From Neodontobutis hainanensis (Eukaryota > Chordata > Actinopteri > Gobiiformes > Odontobutidae): a stretch of DNA of 64,000 nt. This document shows, piece by piece, positions 38,301-53,300 of the stretch (position 1 is the stretch's first letter; each line of letters begins with the position of its first letter). The position numbers and the translations under genes were made by a program. The DNA is taken from the NCBI GenBank assembly GCA_024349245.1, contig JALDNG010000024.1:5388001-5452000 (forward strand), given 5' to 3'. A model generated the notes under the pieces. It was given only the letters and a program-made list of their open reading frames with translations, was not told the DNA's origin and did not search any database.

Positions 38301-41300
38301 TAATAATAATAATAATTAAAGCCGCGAGCCATAAAGACCTCGCCTCACTTTGCGACGCGGAGGCACATATACTCGGAGGACTGCATTTCGTGCTTTAAAG
38401 CGTAAACTTCACGGTAATGTCGAATAACCGGGCCTGTTCCTCTGCTTGACTCTTCTTCTGGCTGGAGCCTGCTTCATCACCTTGGGCCTGTGCTACTGCT
38501 GGGGCCTGCTACACCACCTTGTAATTTAGAGTTAAAAGGTCTCCACAATCCCTAGTTTTCCTGTGATCTGTCTTAACTTTTGAAAATAAAAGATTTTTCT
38601 TGGGCTGAGGCGAGAAAACAAAGTACTGACTGGAGATTTGAGATGACTAAGAAATGCAAAATGGCCGCCTTCCCATGTGTGATAGGGTGTGGTCACAATT
38701 TGCTTTTTTTGTTCATAAGCACATGCTGGATGTGTGTTTCAAGTTTCATTTGCCTACGACAACCTAAAATTTTCACTTCCCATTGACTTTTCCAAAATTT
38801 GGGGCGTTGCTATGGCAACACACTTATAGATAGGGGTGGTTTTCATTGGCTTTTATGTTCGTCATGACATAAGAGTTGTGTGTACCAAATTTCTTGTCTC
38901 TATAACAAAGTAAATTCTTGGCTCCCATTATAAGTTTGTAGGGGGCGCTGGAGGGCCATTTCTAAAGATAACTCTTTTATTTACATATTTTAGTGTTCAA
39001 GTCATGAATGTGCACAAACGCCTTTGCGTCCAACTTGATCCGAGAAGGCGTTTGAAAGTTAAGGGATATTTTATTTGAACAAAAATGGCCACCTCGTTAC
39101 GGGCTTGCCACAAGCACACCTAATAAAAAAATTTTAAATAAAATGATAATTTTTGTCGGCACTGGTGTCTAGATAATACTCAGCAAATTTGGGGCCTTTT
39201 AAATGAAAACAGGATGAGTTGAATCTTTTTGCGCGAGGGGTGCGATTTAGGTGGTCACGTCTTTCACCCCACATGCCGGACTTCCTGTTGAGTTTAGGGT
39301 GTGGCTGTCATCAACTTTTCTGTTTGCCCTGATGTGTCCTATGGATGTACCAAGTTTCATTTTTCTACGTTGAAAAAAATGTACTTTCACTTTCCATAAG
39401 CATAATGTATTTTGACTTTTCTAGGGGTCGCCACTGAGTCATTTTTTCATATTTTTTCCTGCAGACTTTAATTTATTAAATTTTTCGCCGGGCCTGAATT
39501 TTGGGCAAAGTTTTGTGAGTTTTCGTGCATGTTCAGGGGGTCAAATTAGCCCTCAAAGAGCAGAAAAAAAAAAATAATAATAACGGACGCTATCAGAAAT
39601 AATAGACCCTTCCGGTTATCACCGGCTCGGGTCTAATAATCTTTATATAGCTCTTTTCGACCTACTGTAGTAGACACTCAAAGCGCTTTACACACATTAA
39701 ACTATTACCAGTGTTATAGAACTTCACTGGAGGCAATGTAGGTTAAGTGTCTTGACCAAGGACTTAACGACAGTATGCGGGTAAACGGACGTTATGATGG
39801 GTTTTTTTTGGGATGTTTTGAGCGGGGATCGATCTGCCCACCCACCGGTCAAAGGATGGCAACTCTACCCACTGAGCTATACTGCCATCACAAAAAATGG
39901 CAGCTAAAATTAAGCCATCACAATGACTCAAAAGCTTTTATGCTAAAGTGAGAATCCTTCAATGTTTATATTTAACTCAAATAAAGCGGGACCATATGGA
40001 TCTGTTGTAAAGAATAGACAAAAAATTACAGTGGCTTCTATGTTGTTGTATCACCCTTTAGTTGCAAATGTGTTATTAGGCCCGAGCCGGTGATAGCCGG
40101 GAGGGCCTATTGTTTTTGCTCGGATTATTTTTTTTTTTTTTTTTTTTTTTTTATTTTTCTGCAAAATGATCCTTAATTTGACCCAGTGAACATGCACGAA
40201 AAGTCATTTTTATTGGGCCCAAAGTTCAAGGTCGGCGAAAAATTTATGTATTTGAAGTCCCCGAAAAAAAAATATGAAAAATGACTCAGTGGCGACCCCT
40301 AGAAAAGTCAAAATACATTGGGCCTATGGAAAGTGAAAGTACATTTTTTCAAATGTAGAAATACAAAACTTGGTACATCCATAGGACACCTCAGGGCAAA
40401 CAGAAAAGTCTAAGACAGCAACAGCCTAAACTCAACAGGAAGTCCGCCATGTGGGGTGAAAGGCGCGGCCACCTAAATCGCACCCCTTACGCCAAAAGAT
40501 TCAACTCATTGTGTTTTTGTCTAAATGGCCCCAATTTTGGTGAGTATCATCTAGACACATGTGCCAACAAAAGCTGTCATTTTGTTTTTGATATCTTATC
40601 GGGTGTGGGTGTGGCAAGCCTGTAACGAGGCGGCCATTTTTGTGGTAATAAATTATCCGTTAACTCTCAAACGCCTTCTCGGATCAAGTTGGACCCAAAA
40701 AGGCGTTTGTGCACATTCACGACCTGAACACAAAGATATGTAAATAAAAGGGTTTGCTTTAGAAATGGCCCTCTAGCGCCCCCTACAAACATATAATGGG
40801 ACCCAAGAATTTAGTATGTCATAGAGACATAAAATTTGGCACACACATCACTTATGTCATGACGAACATAAAAGCTAATGACAACCACCCCCTATTTATA
40901 AATGTGTTGCCATAGCAACGGCGCAAATATGTGGAAAAAGTCAATGGGAAGGGAAAAATTTAGTTTGTCCTAGGCAAATGAAACTTGGTACACACATCCA
41001 TCATGGGATTATGAACATAAAAGCCAATGGGGACCACACCCTAACACACACGAGAAGGCGGCCATTTTAAATTGAAAATGTGAACCGTCTTAGAATACAC
41101 CTCACTTTTAAAAATTGACAGAAAATAGCTGCTTCATTCCACAAACACCAAACTTGGGCAAAATGAGCTAAACACTTGTGTGCAAAATAGACAATGCCTT
41201 TTCTTGTTGTTTTTGCTCAATTTATATTTTTATTTAATTTTTATTTTTCTGCAAATTTTTCTGCAAAATTATCCTTAATTTTGACCCAGTAAATGTGCGC

Positions 41301-44300
41301 AAAAGTAAATTTTATTGGCCACTAAACTTAAGCCTGGAAATATTGATGTATCTTAAGTATTTGAAAAAATAATAAAAAGAAATGACTCAGTGGCGACCCC
41401 TGGAAAATGAAAATACATTGGGCCTATGGAAAGTGAAAGTAATTTTTTTCCAACGTAGGAAAATGAAACTTGGTACATCCATAGGACACCTCAGGCCAAA
41501 CAGAAAAGTCTATGACAGAAACAGCCTAAACTGAACAGGAAGTCCGCCATGTGGGGTAAAAGGCGCGCCCAACTAAATCGTACCTCGCGTCAAAAGATTA
41601 AACCCAATGTGTTTTCATCTAAATGGCCCCAATTTTGGTGAGTATCATCTAGACACATGTGCCAACCAAAGTTGTCATTTTGTTTTTGATATCTTATCGG
41701 GTGTGGGTGTGGCAAGCCTGTAACGAGGCGGCCGTTTTTGTGAAAATAAAATATCCCTTAACTCTCAAACGCCTTCTCGTATCAAGTTGGACCCAAAAAG
41801 GCGTTTGTGCACATTCATGACCTGAACACAAAGATATGTAAATAAAAGGGTTAGCTTTAGAAATGGCCCTCTAGCGCCCCCTACAAACTTATAATTGGAC
41901 CCAAGAATTTAGTTTGTCATAGAGACATAAAATTTGGTACACACATCACTTATGTCATGACGAACATAAAAGCCAATGACAACCACCCCCTATCTACAAA
42001 TGTATTGCCATAGCAACGGCGCAAATATGTGGAAAAAGTCAATGGGAAGGGAAAATTTTAGTTTGTCCTAGGCAAATGAAACTTGGTACACACATCCATC
42101 ATGGGATTATGAACATAAAAGCCAATGGGGACCACTCCCTATCACACACGAGAAGGCGGCCATTTTGAATTGAAAATGTGAACCGCCTTAGAATACACCT
42201 CACTTTTAAAAATTGACAGAAAATAGCTGCTTCATTCAAGAAACACCAAACTTAGGCAAAGTGAGCTAAACACTTGTGTGCAAAATAGACAGCGCCTTTT
42301 CTTGTTGTTTTTGCTCAATTTATATTTTTATTTAATTTTTATTTTTCTGCAAATTTTTCTGCAAAATTATCCTTAATTTTGACCCAGTAAATGTGCGCAA
42401 AAAGTAAATTTTATTGGCCACTAAACTTAAGCCTGGCGAAATATTGATGTATCTTAAGTATTTGAAAAAATAATAAAAAGAAATGACTCAGTGGCGACCC
42501 TTGGAAAATGAAAATCCATTCGGCCTATGGAAAGTGAAAGTAATTTTTTCCAACGTAGAAAAATGAAACTTGGTACATCCATAGCACACCTCAGGGCAAA
42601 CAGAAAAGTCTATGACAGCCACAGCCTAAACTCAACAGGAAGTCCGCCAGGTGGGGTGGAACACGGGACTACCTAAATCGCATCCCTCGGGTCAAAAGAT
42701 TAAACCCAATGTGTTTTTTTCTAAAAGGCCCCAAATTTGTTGAGTATTATCTAGACACGAGTGCCAACCAAAGTTGTCATTTTGTTTTTTGATACATTTA
42801 CGGCTGTGGTCGTAATGAGCCTGTGAAGAGGCAGCCATTTCTTTGGGAAATAAATGCCATTTACAAAATGCCAGGATCCTTCCTTTAGAGGACGCTTCTC
42901 CAGAGCCAAGACTAGAGCCTTGGAAAGCTCTTCAGAATCTTTGGAACTTGTAAACCTGTTTTTAGACAAGTAATATTTACATTTTTACTTTTTAACAGGC
43001 GGGTGCAGCGATTTCTGAGCAAATCTCCAGTCAGTATTTTGTTTTTCTCGCCTTAGCCCAAACATAATCTATTATTTTTATAAGTTCAGACAGATCCCAG
43101 GAAAACCAGGGAATGTGGAGACCTTTAACTCTAAATACAAGGTGGTGTAGCAGGCCCCAGCAGTAGCACAGGCCCGAGATGACGAAGCAGGCTCCAGTCA
43201 GAAGAAGATTCAAGCAGAGGAACAGGCCCGGTTATTTGACATTATCGTGAAGTTTATGCTTTAAAGCACGAAATGCATTCCTCCGAGTACATGTGTCCCC
43301 GCGGTCGCAAGGGAGGCGAGGGCCTTTATCGCCGCTTGCGGCTTTAATTAAAATTCTTCCTTTATTTAACAGCTGTTTTGCCAACCACCACAACAACAGC
43401 ACCTCCAACCACAACTGTCCCTCCAGCTACATCAACAAGCACTCTTCCAATTACTACAACAACCACCCCTCCAACCACTACCATTCCTCCAACCACAACA
43501 ACCACTCTTCCAATTACTACAACAACCACTCCTCCAACCACTACCATTCCTCCAACCACAACATCTCCTCCAACCACTACAACAACCACTCCTCCAACCA
43601 CTACCATTCCTCCAACCACTACAACAACCACTCCTCCAACCACTACAACAACCACTCCTCCAACCACAACCACTCCTCCAACCACTACAACAACCACTCC
43701 TCCAACCACTACCATTCCTCCAACCACAACATCTCCTCCAACCACTACAACAACCATTCCTCCAACCACAACCACTCCTCCAACCACTACAACAACCACT
43801 CCTCCAACCACTACCATTCCTCCAACCACTACAACAACCACTACTCCAACCACAACATCTCCTCCAACCACTACAACAACCATTCCTCCAACCACAACCA
43901 CTCCTCCAACCACTACAACAACCACTCCTCCAACCACAACATCTCCTCCAACCACTACAACAACCACTCCTCCAACCACAACAACAACTACTCCTCCAAC
44001 CACTACAACAACCACTCCTCCAACCACAACATCTCCTCCAACCACTACAACATCCACTCCTCCAACCACAACATCTCCTCCAACCACTACAACAACCACT
44101 CCTCCAACCACAACAACAACTACTCCTCCAATCACAACCACTCCTCCAACCACAACAACAACTACTCCTCCAACCACTACAACAACCATTCCTCCAACCA
44201 CAACAACAACCATTCCTCCAATGACTACCATTCCTCCAACCACTACAACAACCATTCTTCCAACCACAACAGTTCCTCCAACCACTACAACAATCACTCC

Positions 44301-47300
44301 TCCAACCACTACAACAACCACTCCTCCAACCACTACAACAACATCTCCTCCAACCACTACAACAACATCTCCTCCAACCACAACCAGTCCTCCAACCACT
44401 ACAACAACCACTACTCCAACCACAACAGCTCCTCCAACCACTACAACAACCATACCTCCAACCACAACAACAACAACTCCAACCACTACAACAACCATTC
44501 CTCCAACCACGTCTCCTCCAACCACTACAACAACCACTCCTCCAACCACTACAACAACCACTCCTCCAACCACTACAACAACCACTCCTCCAACCACATC
44601 TCCTCCAACCACTACAACAACCACTCCTCCAACCACTACAACAACCACTCCTCCAACCACTACAACAACCACTCCTCCAACCACATCTCCTCCAACCACT
44701 ACAACAACCCCTCCTCCAACCACATCTCCTCCAACCACAACAGCTTCTCCAACCACAACACCAGTGCTTTTAGCACCAAAAATTGAGATTGGCTTCACAA
44801 TGTCTGAAACCTTTACATTAAACCTTGCAGACCCTACTTCAGACGAGTTCAAAGTTTTAGCAAACAAGGTCACATCAGCGGTAAGACAAAAATTGACTTA
44901 TATGTTTTAAAATTGTTAAATCTTTGTTTATATATAAAAATAAACTACTAATATTCTATATCTTTGTTATTACAGTTGAACAGTGTTTACGCAAACGTGC
45001 CCAACTTTGAAAAAAGTGTTGTGACAAAATTCAGGTACAACTTTTTGATTAAAACTTTTATGTATTTATAATTAATTGTTTTTTTAATCAATCATGAGTA
45101 GTGATGCTTTGTTTTAATACATATTATTTTTACAGTCAGGGATCAGTAGTTACAAATGCTGATTTGATATTCAAACAAGGAAGTGAAGTAAATGCTACTT
45201 CTGCCAAGGAGACATTGGTGGCGGCTGTTAGCAGCTCAGACTTTGCCTTGACGGTTGTTACAGCCTCTATTGTGACAAATGGTAGGTTAACCTCTGAAAT
45301 GGTGTTTTATTATTTTTTTGTTTATTTATTCTGCCCTGTTGTAATCTAATTGAAACAGCACTTTGCAGGTCTGGCAGTTTCTTTGCTGTTTTTGTTTGTA
45401 TTTTTCCTACAGTGCTACCCATACATCTTTGTTGTAATATTAAATACACACTGTTGTAAAAAGTCACTCGCGATGAGAATCTCCCTGCCCTCCTCTCTTC
45501 CCTCAGTTGGAACATAAGCAACATTTTTCTGCTTTTGTTTCTGTTTTTATCGGCTATGCCATTATAAGCAATTAGGTTTCTCGTAGGACCCGAGACTCTC
45601 GAAAGACAGCTTGACTCCAAAGGCCGGTGGTTTTGCCGGCTTATCTCCAGCCAGTTCTTGCAAGGCTGTTTTTGTGGGATTTTGCTAGGAGGTTGGGACA
45701 TCCGCCACAAAATGTAAAATTAATAATAATAATAATAATTAAAGCGCGAGCGGCCATAAAGACCTCGCCTCACTTGCGCATCGCGGAGGCACATATACTC
45801 GGAGGACTGCATTTCGTGCTTTAAAGCGTAAACTTCACGGTAATGTCGAATAACCGGGCCTGTTCCTCTGCTTGACTCTTCTTCTGGCTGGAGCCTGCTT
45901 CATCACCTTGGGCCTGTGCTACTGCTGGGGCCTGCTACACCACCTTGTAATTTAAAGTTAAAAGGTCTCCACAATCCCTAGTTTTCCTGTGATCTGTCTT
46001 AACTTTTGAAAATAAAAGATTTTTCTTGGGCTGAGGCGAGGAAAACAAAGTACTGACTGGAGATTTGAGATGACTAAGAAATGCAAAATGGCCGCCTTCC
46101 CATGTGTGATAGGGTGTGGTCACAATTTGCTTTTTTTGTTCATAAGCACATGCTGGATGTGTGTTTCAAGTTTCATTTGCCTACGACAACCTAAAATTTT
46201 CACTTCCCATTGACTTTTTCCAAAAATTTGGGGCGTTGCTATGGCAACACACTTATAGATAGGGGGTGGTTTTCATTGGCTTTTATGTTCGTCATGACAT
46301 AAGAGTTGTGTGTACCAAATTTCTTGTCTCTATAACAAAGTAAATTCTTGGCTCCCATTATAAGTTTGTAGGGGGCGCTGGAGGGCCATTTCTAAAGATA
46401 ACTCTTTTATTTACATATTTTAGTGTTCAAGTCATGAATGTGCACAAACGCCTTTTTGCGTCCAACTTGATCCGAGAAGGCGTTTGAAAGTTAAGGGATA
46501 TTTTATTTGAACAAAAATGGCCACCTCGTTACGGGCTTGCCACAAGCACACCTAATAAAAAAATTTTAAATAAAATGATAATTTTTGTCGGCACTGGTGT
46601 CTAGATAATACTCAGCAAATTTGGGGCCTTTTAAATGAAAACAGGATGAGTTGAATCTTTTTGCGCGAGGGGTGCGATTTAGGTGGTCACGTCTTTCACC
46701 CCACATGCCGGACTTCCTGTTGAGTTTAGGGTGTGGCTGTCATCAACTTTTCTGTTTGCCCTGATGTGTCCTATGGATGTACCAAGTTTCATTTTTCTAC
46801 GTTGAAAAAAATGTACTTTCACTTTCCATAAGCATAATGTATTTTGACTTTTCTAGGGTCGCCACTGAGTCATTTTTTCATATTTTTCCTGCAGACTTTA
46901 ATTTATTAAATTTTTTTCGGGCCTGAATTTTGGGCAAAGTTTCGTGAGTTTTCGTGCATGTTCAGGGGGTCAAATTAGCCCTCAAAGAGCAGAAAAAAAA
47001 AAATAATAATAACGGACGCTATCAGAAATAATAGACCCTTCCGGTTATCACCGGCTCGGGTCTAATAATCTTTATATAGCTCTTTTCGACCTACTGTAGT
47101 AGACACTCAAAGCGCTTTACACACATTAAACTATTACCAGTGTTATAGAACTTCACTGGAGGCAATGTAGGTTAAGTGTCTTGACCAAGGACTTAACGAC
47201 AGTATGCGGGGTAAAACGGGACGTTATGATGGGTTTTTTTTGGGATGTTTTGAGCGGGGATCGATCTGCCCACCCACCGGTCAAAGGATGGCAACTCTAC

Positions 47301-50300
47301 CCACTGAGCTATACTGCCATCACAAAAAATGGCAGCTAAAATTAAGCCATCACAATGACTCAAAAGCTTTTATGCTAAAGTGAGAATCCTTCAATGTTTA
47401 TATTTAACTCAAATAAAGCGGGACCATATGGATCTGTTGTAAAGAATAGACAAAAAATTACAGTGGCTTCTATGTTGTTGTATCACCCTTTAGTTGCAAA
47501 TGTGTTATTAAAATTCTTCCTTTATTTAACAGCTGTTTTGCCAACCACCACAACAACAGCACCTCCAACCACAACTGTCCCTCCAGCTACATCAACAAGC
47601 ACTCTTCCAATTACTACAACAACCACTCCTCCAACCACTACCATTCCTCCAACCACTACAACAACCACTCTTCCAATTACTACAACAACCACTCCTCCAA
47701 CCACTACCATTCCTCCAACCACAACATCTCCTCCAACCACTACAACAACCACTCCTCCAACCACTACCATTCCTCCAACCACTACAACAACCACTCCTCC
47801 AACCACTACCATTCCTCCAACCACAACATCTCCTCCAACCACTACAACAACCATTCCTCCAACCACTACCATTCCTCCAACCACTACAACAACCACTCCT
47901 CCAACCACTACAACAACCACTCCTCCAACCACAACCACTCCTCCAACCACTACAACAACCACTCCTCCAACCACTACCATTCCTCCAACCACAACATCTC
48001 CTCCAACCACTACAACAACCATTCCTCCAACCACAACCACTCCTCCAACCACTACAACAATCACTCCTCCAACCACTACCATTCCTCCAACCACTACAAC
48101 AACCACTACTCCAACCACAACATCTCCTCCAACCACTACAACAACCATTCCTCCAACAACAACTACTCCTCCAACCACTACAACAACCACTCCTCCAACC
48201 ACAACAACAACTACTCCTCCAACCACAACAACAACCATTCCTCCAATGACTACCACTCCTCCAACCACTACAACAACCATTCTTCCAACCACAACAGCTC
48301 CTCCAACCACTACAACAACCACTACTACAACCACTCCTCCAACCACTACAACAATCACTCCTCCAACCACTACAACAACATCTCCTCCAACCACAACCAG
48401 TCCTCCAACCACTACAACAACCACTACTCCAACCACAACAGCTCCTCCAACCACTACAACAACCATACCTCCAACCACAACAACAACAACTCCAACCACT
48501 ACAACAACCATTCTTCCAACAACAGCACCTCCAACCACAACTGTCCCTCCAGCTACATCAACAAGCACTCTTCCAATTACTACAACAACCACCCCTCCAA
48601 CCACTACCATTCCTCCAACCACAACAACCACTCTTCCAATTACTACAACAACAACTCCTCCAACCACAACAACTCCTCCAACCACTACAACAACCACTCC
48701 TCCAACCACTACAACAACGACTCCTCCAACCACAACAACTCCTCCAACCACTACAACAACAACTCCACCAACCACAACAACTCCTCCATCCACTACAACA
48801 ACGACTCCACCAACCACAACAACTACTCCACCAACCACAACAACTCCTCCATCCACTACAACAACGACTCCACCAACCACTACAACAACTCCTCCATCCA
48901 CAACAACAACCATTCCTCCAATGACTACCATTCCTCCAACCACTACAACAACCATTCTTCCAACCACAACAGTTCCTCCAACCACTACAACAATCACTCC
49001 TCCAACCACTACAACAACCACTCCTCCAACCACTACAACAACATCTCCTCCAACCACTACAACAACATCTCCTCCAACCACAACCAGTCCTCCAACCACT
49101 ACAACAACCACTACTCCAACCACAACAGCTCCTCCAACCACTACAACAACCATACCTCCAACCACAACAACAACAACTCCAACCACTACAACAACCATTC
49201 TTCCAACAACAGCACCTCCAACCACAACTGTCCCTCCAGCTACATCAACAAGCACTCTTCCAATTACTACAACAACCACCCCTCCAACCACTACCATTCC
49301 TCCAACCACAACAACCACTCTTCCAATTACTACAACAACCACCCCTCCAACCACTACCATTCCTCCAACCACTACAACAACCACTCCTCCAACCACTACA
49401 ACAACCACTCCTCCAACCACAACATCTCCTCCAACCACTACAACAACCACTCCTCCAACCACAACATCTCCTCCAACCACTACAACAACCACTCCTCCAA
49501 CCACAACAACAACTACTCCTCCAATCACAACCACTCCTCCAACCACAACAACAACTACTCCTCCAACCACTACAACAACCATTCCTCCAACCACAACAAC
49601 AACCATTCCTCCAATGACTACCATTCCTCCAACCACTACAACAACCATTCTTCCAACCACAACAGTTCCTCCAACCACTACAACAATCACTCCTCCAACC
49701 ACTACAACAACCACTCCTCCAACCACTACAACAACATCTCCTCCAACCACTACAACAACATCTCCTCCAACCACAACCAGTCCTCCAACCACTACAACAA
49801 CCACTACTCCAACCACAACAGCTCCTCCAACCACTACAACAACCATACCTCCAACCACAACAACAACAACTCCAACCACTACAACAACCATTCCTCCAAC
49901 CACGTCTCCTCCAACCACTACAACAACCACTCCTCCAACCACTACAACAACCACTCCTCCAACCACTACAACAACCACTCCTCCAACCACATCTCCTCCA
50001 ACCACTACAACAACCCCTCCTCCAACCACATCTCCTCCAACCACAACAGCTTCTCCAACCACAACACCAGTGCTTTTAGCACCAAAAATTGAGATTGGCT
50101 TCACAATGTCTGAAACCTTTACATTAAACCTTGCAGACCCTACTTCAGACGAGTTCAAAGTTTTAGCAAACAAGGTCACATCAGCGGTAAGACAAAAATT
50201 GACTTATATGTTTTAAAATTGTTAAATCTTTGTTTATATATAAAAATAAACTACTAATATTCTATATCTTTGTTATTACAGTTGAACAGTGTTTACGCAA

Positions 50301-53300
50301 ACGTGCCCAACTTTGAAAAAAGTGTTGTGACAAAATTCAGGTACAACTTTTTGATTAAAACTTTTATGTATTTATAATTAATTGTTTTTTTAATCAATCA
50401 TGAGTAGTGATGCTTTGTTTTAATACATATTATTTTTACAGTCAGGGATCAGTAGTTACAAATGCTGATTTGATATTCAAACAAGGAAGTGAAGTAAATG
50501 CTACTTCTGCCAAGGAGACATTGGTGGCGGCTGTTAGCAGCTCAGACTTTGCCTTGACGGTTGTTACAGCCTCTATTGTGACAAATGGTAGGTTAACCTC
50601 TGAAATGGTGTTTTATTATTTTTTTGTTTATTTATTCTGCCCTGTTGTAATCTAATTGAAACAGCACTTTGCAGGTCTGGCAGTTTCTTTGCTGTTTTTG
50701 TTTGTATTTTTCCTACAGTGCTACCCATACATCTTTGTTGTAATATTAAATACACACTGTTGTAAAAAGTCACTCGCGATGAGAATCTCCCTGCCCTCCT
50801 CTCTTCCCTCAGTTGGAACATAAGCAACATTTTTTCTGCTTTTGTTTCTGTTTTTTATCGGCTATGCCATTATAAGCAATTAGGTTTCTCGTAGGACCCG
50901 AGACTCTCGAAAGACAGCTTGACTCCAAAGGCCGGTGGTTTTGCCGGCTTATCTCCAGCCAGTTCTTGCAAGGCTGTTTTTGTGGGATTTTGCTAGGAGG
51001 TTGGGACATCCGCCACAAAATGTAAAATTAATAATAATAATAATTAAAGCCGCGAGCGCCATAAAGACCCTCGCCTCACTTGCGACCGCGGAGGCACATA
51101 TACTCGGAGGACTGCATTTCGTGCTTTAAAGCGTAAACTTCACGGTAATGTCGAATAACCGGGCCTGTTCCTCTGCTTGACTCTTCTTCTGGCTGGAGCC
51201 TGCTTCATCACCTTGGGCCTGTGCTACTGCTGGGGCCTGCTACACCACCTTGTAATTTAGAGTTAAAAGGTCTCCACAATCCCTAGTTTTCCTGTGATCT
51301 GTCTTAACTTTTGAAAATAAAAGATTTTTCTTGGGCTGAGGCGAGGAAAACAAAGTACTGACTGGAGATTTGAGATGACTAAGAAATGCAAAATGGCCCT
51401 TCCCATGTGTGATAGGGTGTGGTCACAATTTGCTTTTTTGTTCATAAGCACATGCTGGATGTGTGTTTCAAGTTTCATTTGCCTACGACAACCTAAAATT
51501 TTCACTTCCCATTGACTTTTTCCAAAATTTGGGGCGTTGCTATGGCAACACACTTATAGATAGGGGTGGTTTTCATTGGCTTTTATGTTCGTCATGACAT
51601 AAGAGTTGTGTGTACCAAATTTCTTGTCTCTATAACAAAGTAAATTCTTGGCTCCCATTATAAGTTTGTAGGGGGCGCTGGAGGGCCATTTCTAAAGATA
51701 ACTCTTTTATTTACATATTTTAGTGTTCAAGTCATGAATGTGCACAAACGCCTTTTTGCGTCCAACTTGATCCGAGAAGGCGTTTGAAAGTTAAGGGATA
51801 TTTTATTTGAACAAAAATGGCCACTCGTCTACGGGCTTGCCACAAGCACACCTAATAAAAAAATTTTAAATAAAATGATAATTTTTGTCGGCACTGGTGT
51901 CTAGATAATACTCAGCAAATTTGGGGCCTTTTAAATGAAAACAGGATGAGTTGAATCTTTTTGCGCGAGGGGTGCGATTTAGGTGGTCACGTCTTTCACC
52001 CCACATGCCGGACTTCCTGTTGAGTTTAGGGTGTGGCTGTCATCAACTTTTCTGTTTGCCCTGATGTGTCCTATGGATGTACCAAGTTTCATTTTTCTAC
52101 GTTGAAAAAAATGTACTTTCACTTTCCATAAGCATAATGTATTTTGACTTTTCTAGGGGTCGCCACTGAGTCATTTTTTCATATTTTTTCCTGCAGACTT
52201 TAATTTATTAAATTTTTCGCCGGGCCTGAATTTTGGGCAAAGTTTTGTGAGTTTTCGTGCATGTTCAGGGGTCAAATTAGCCTCAAAGAGCAGAAAAAAA
52301 TAATAATAACGGACGCTATCAGAAATAATAGACCCTTCCGGTTATCACCGCTCGGTCTAATAATCTTTATATAGCTCTTTCGACCTACTGTAGTAGACAC
52401 TCAAAGCGCTTTACACATTAAACTATTACCAGTGTTATAGAACTTCACTGGAGGCAATGTAGGTTAAGTGTCTTGACCAAGGACTTAACGACAGTATGCG
52501 GGTAAAACGACGTTATGATGGGTTTTGGGATGTTTTGAGCGGGATCGATCTGCCCACCCACCGGTCAAAGGATGGCAACTCTACCCACTGAGCTATACTG
52601 CCATCACAAAAAATGGCAGCTAAAATTAAGCCATCACAATGACTCAAAAGCTTTTATGCTAAAGTGAGAATCCTTCAATGTTTATATTTAACTCAAATAA
52701 AGCGGGACCATATGGATCTGTTGTAAAGAATAGACAAAAAATTACAGTGGCTTCTATGTTGTTGTATCACCCTTTAGTTGCAAATGTGTTATTAAAATTC
52801 TTCCTTTATTTAACAGCTGTTTTGCCAACCACCACAACAACAGCACCTCCAACCACAACTGTCCCTCCAGCTACATCAACAAGCACTCTTCCAATTACTA
52901 CAACAACCACCCCTCCAACCACTACCATTCCTCCAACCACAACAACCACTCTTCCAATTACTACAACAACCACTCCTCCAACCACTAACAATCCCCCAAC
53001 CACAACAACTCCTCCAACCACTACAACAACCACTCCTCCAACCACAACAATTCCTCCAACCACTACAACAACCACTCCTCCAACCACTACAACAACAACT
53101 CCTCCAACCACAACAACTCCTCCAACCACTACAACAACCACTCCTCCAACCACTACCACTCCTCCAACCACAACAACTCCTCCAACCACTACAACAACCA
53201 CTCCTCCAACCACTCCTCCAGCCACTCCAACCACTACAACACCACTCCTCCAACCACAACAACTCCTCCAACCACTACAACAACCACTCCTCCAACACTA

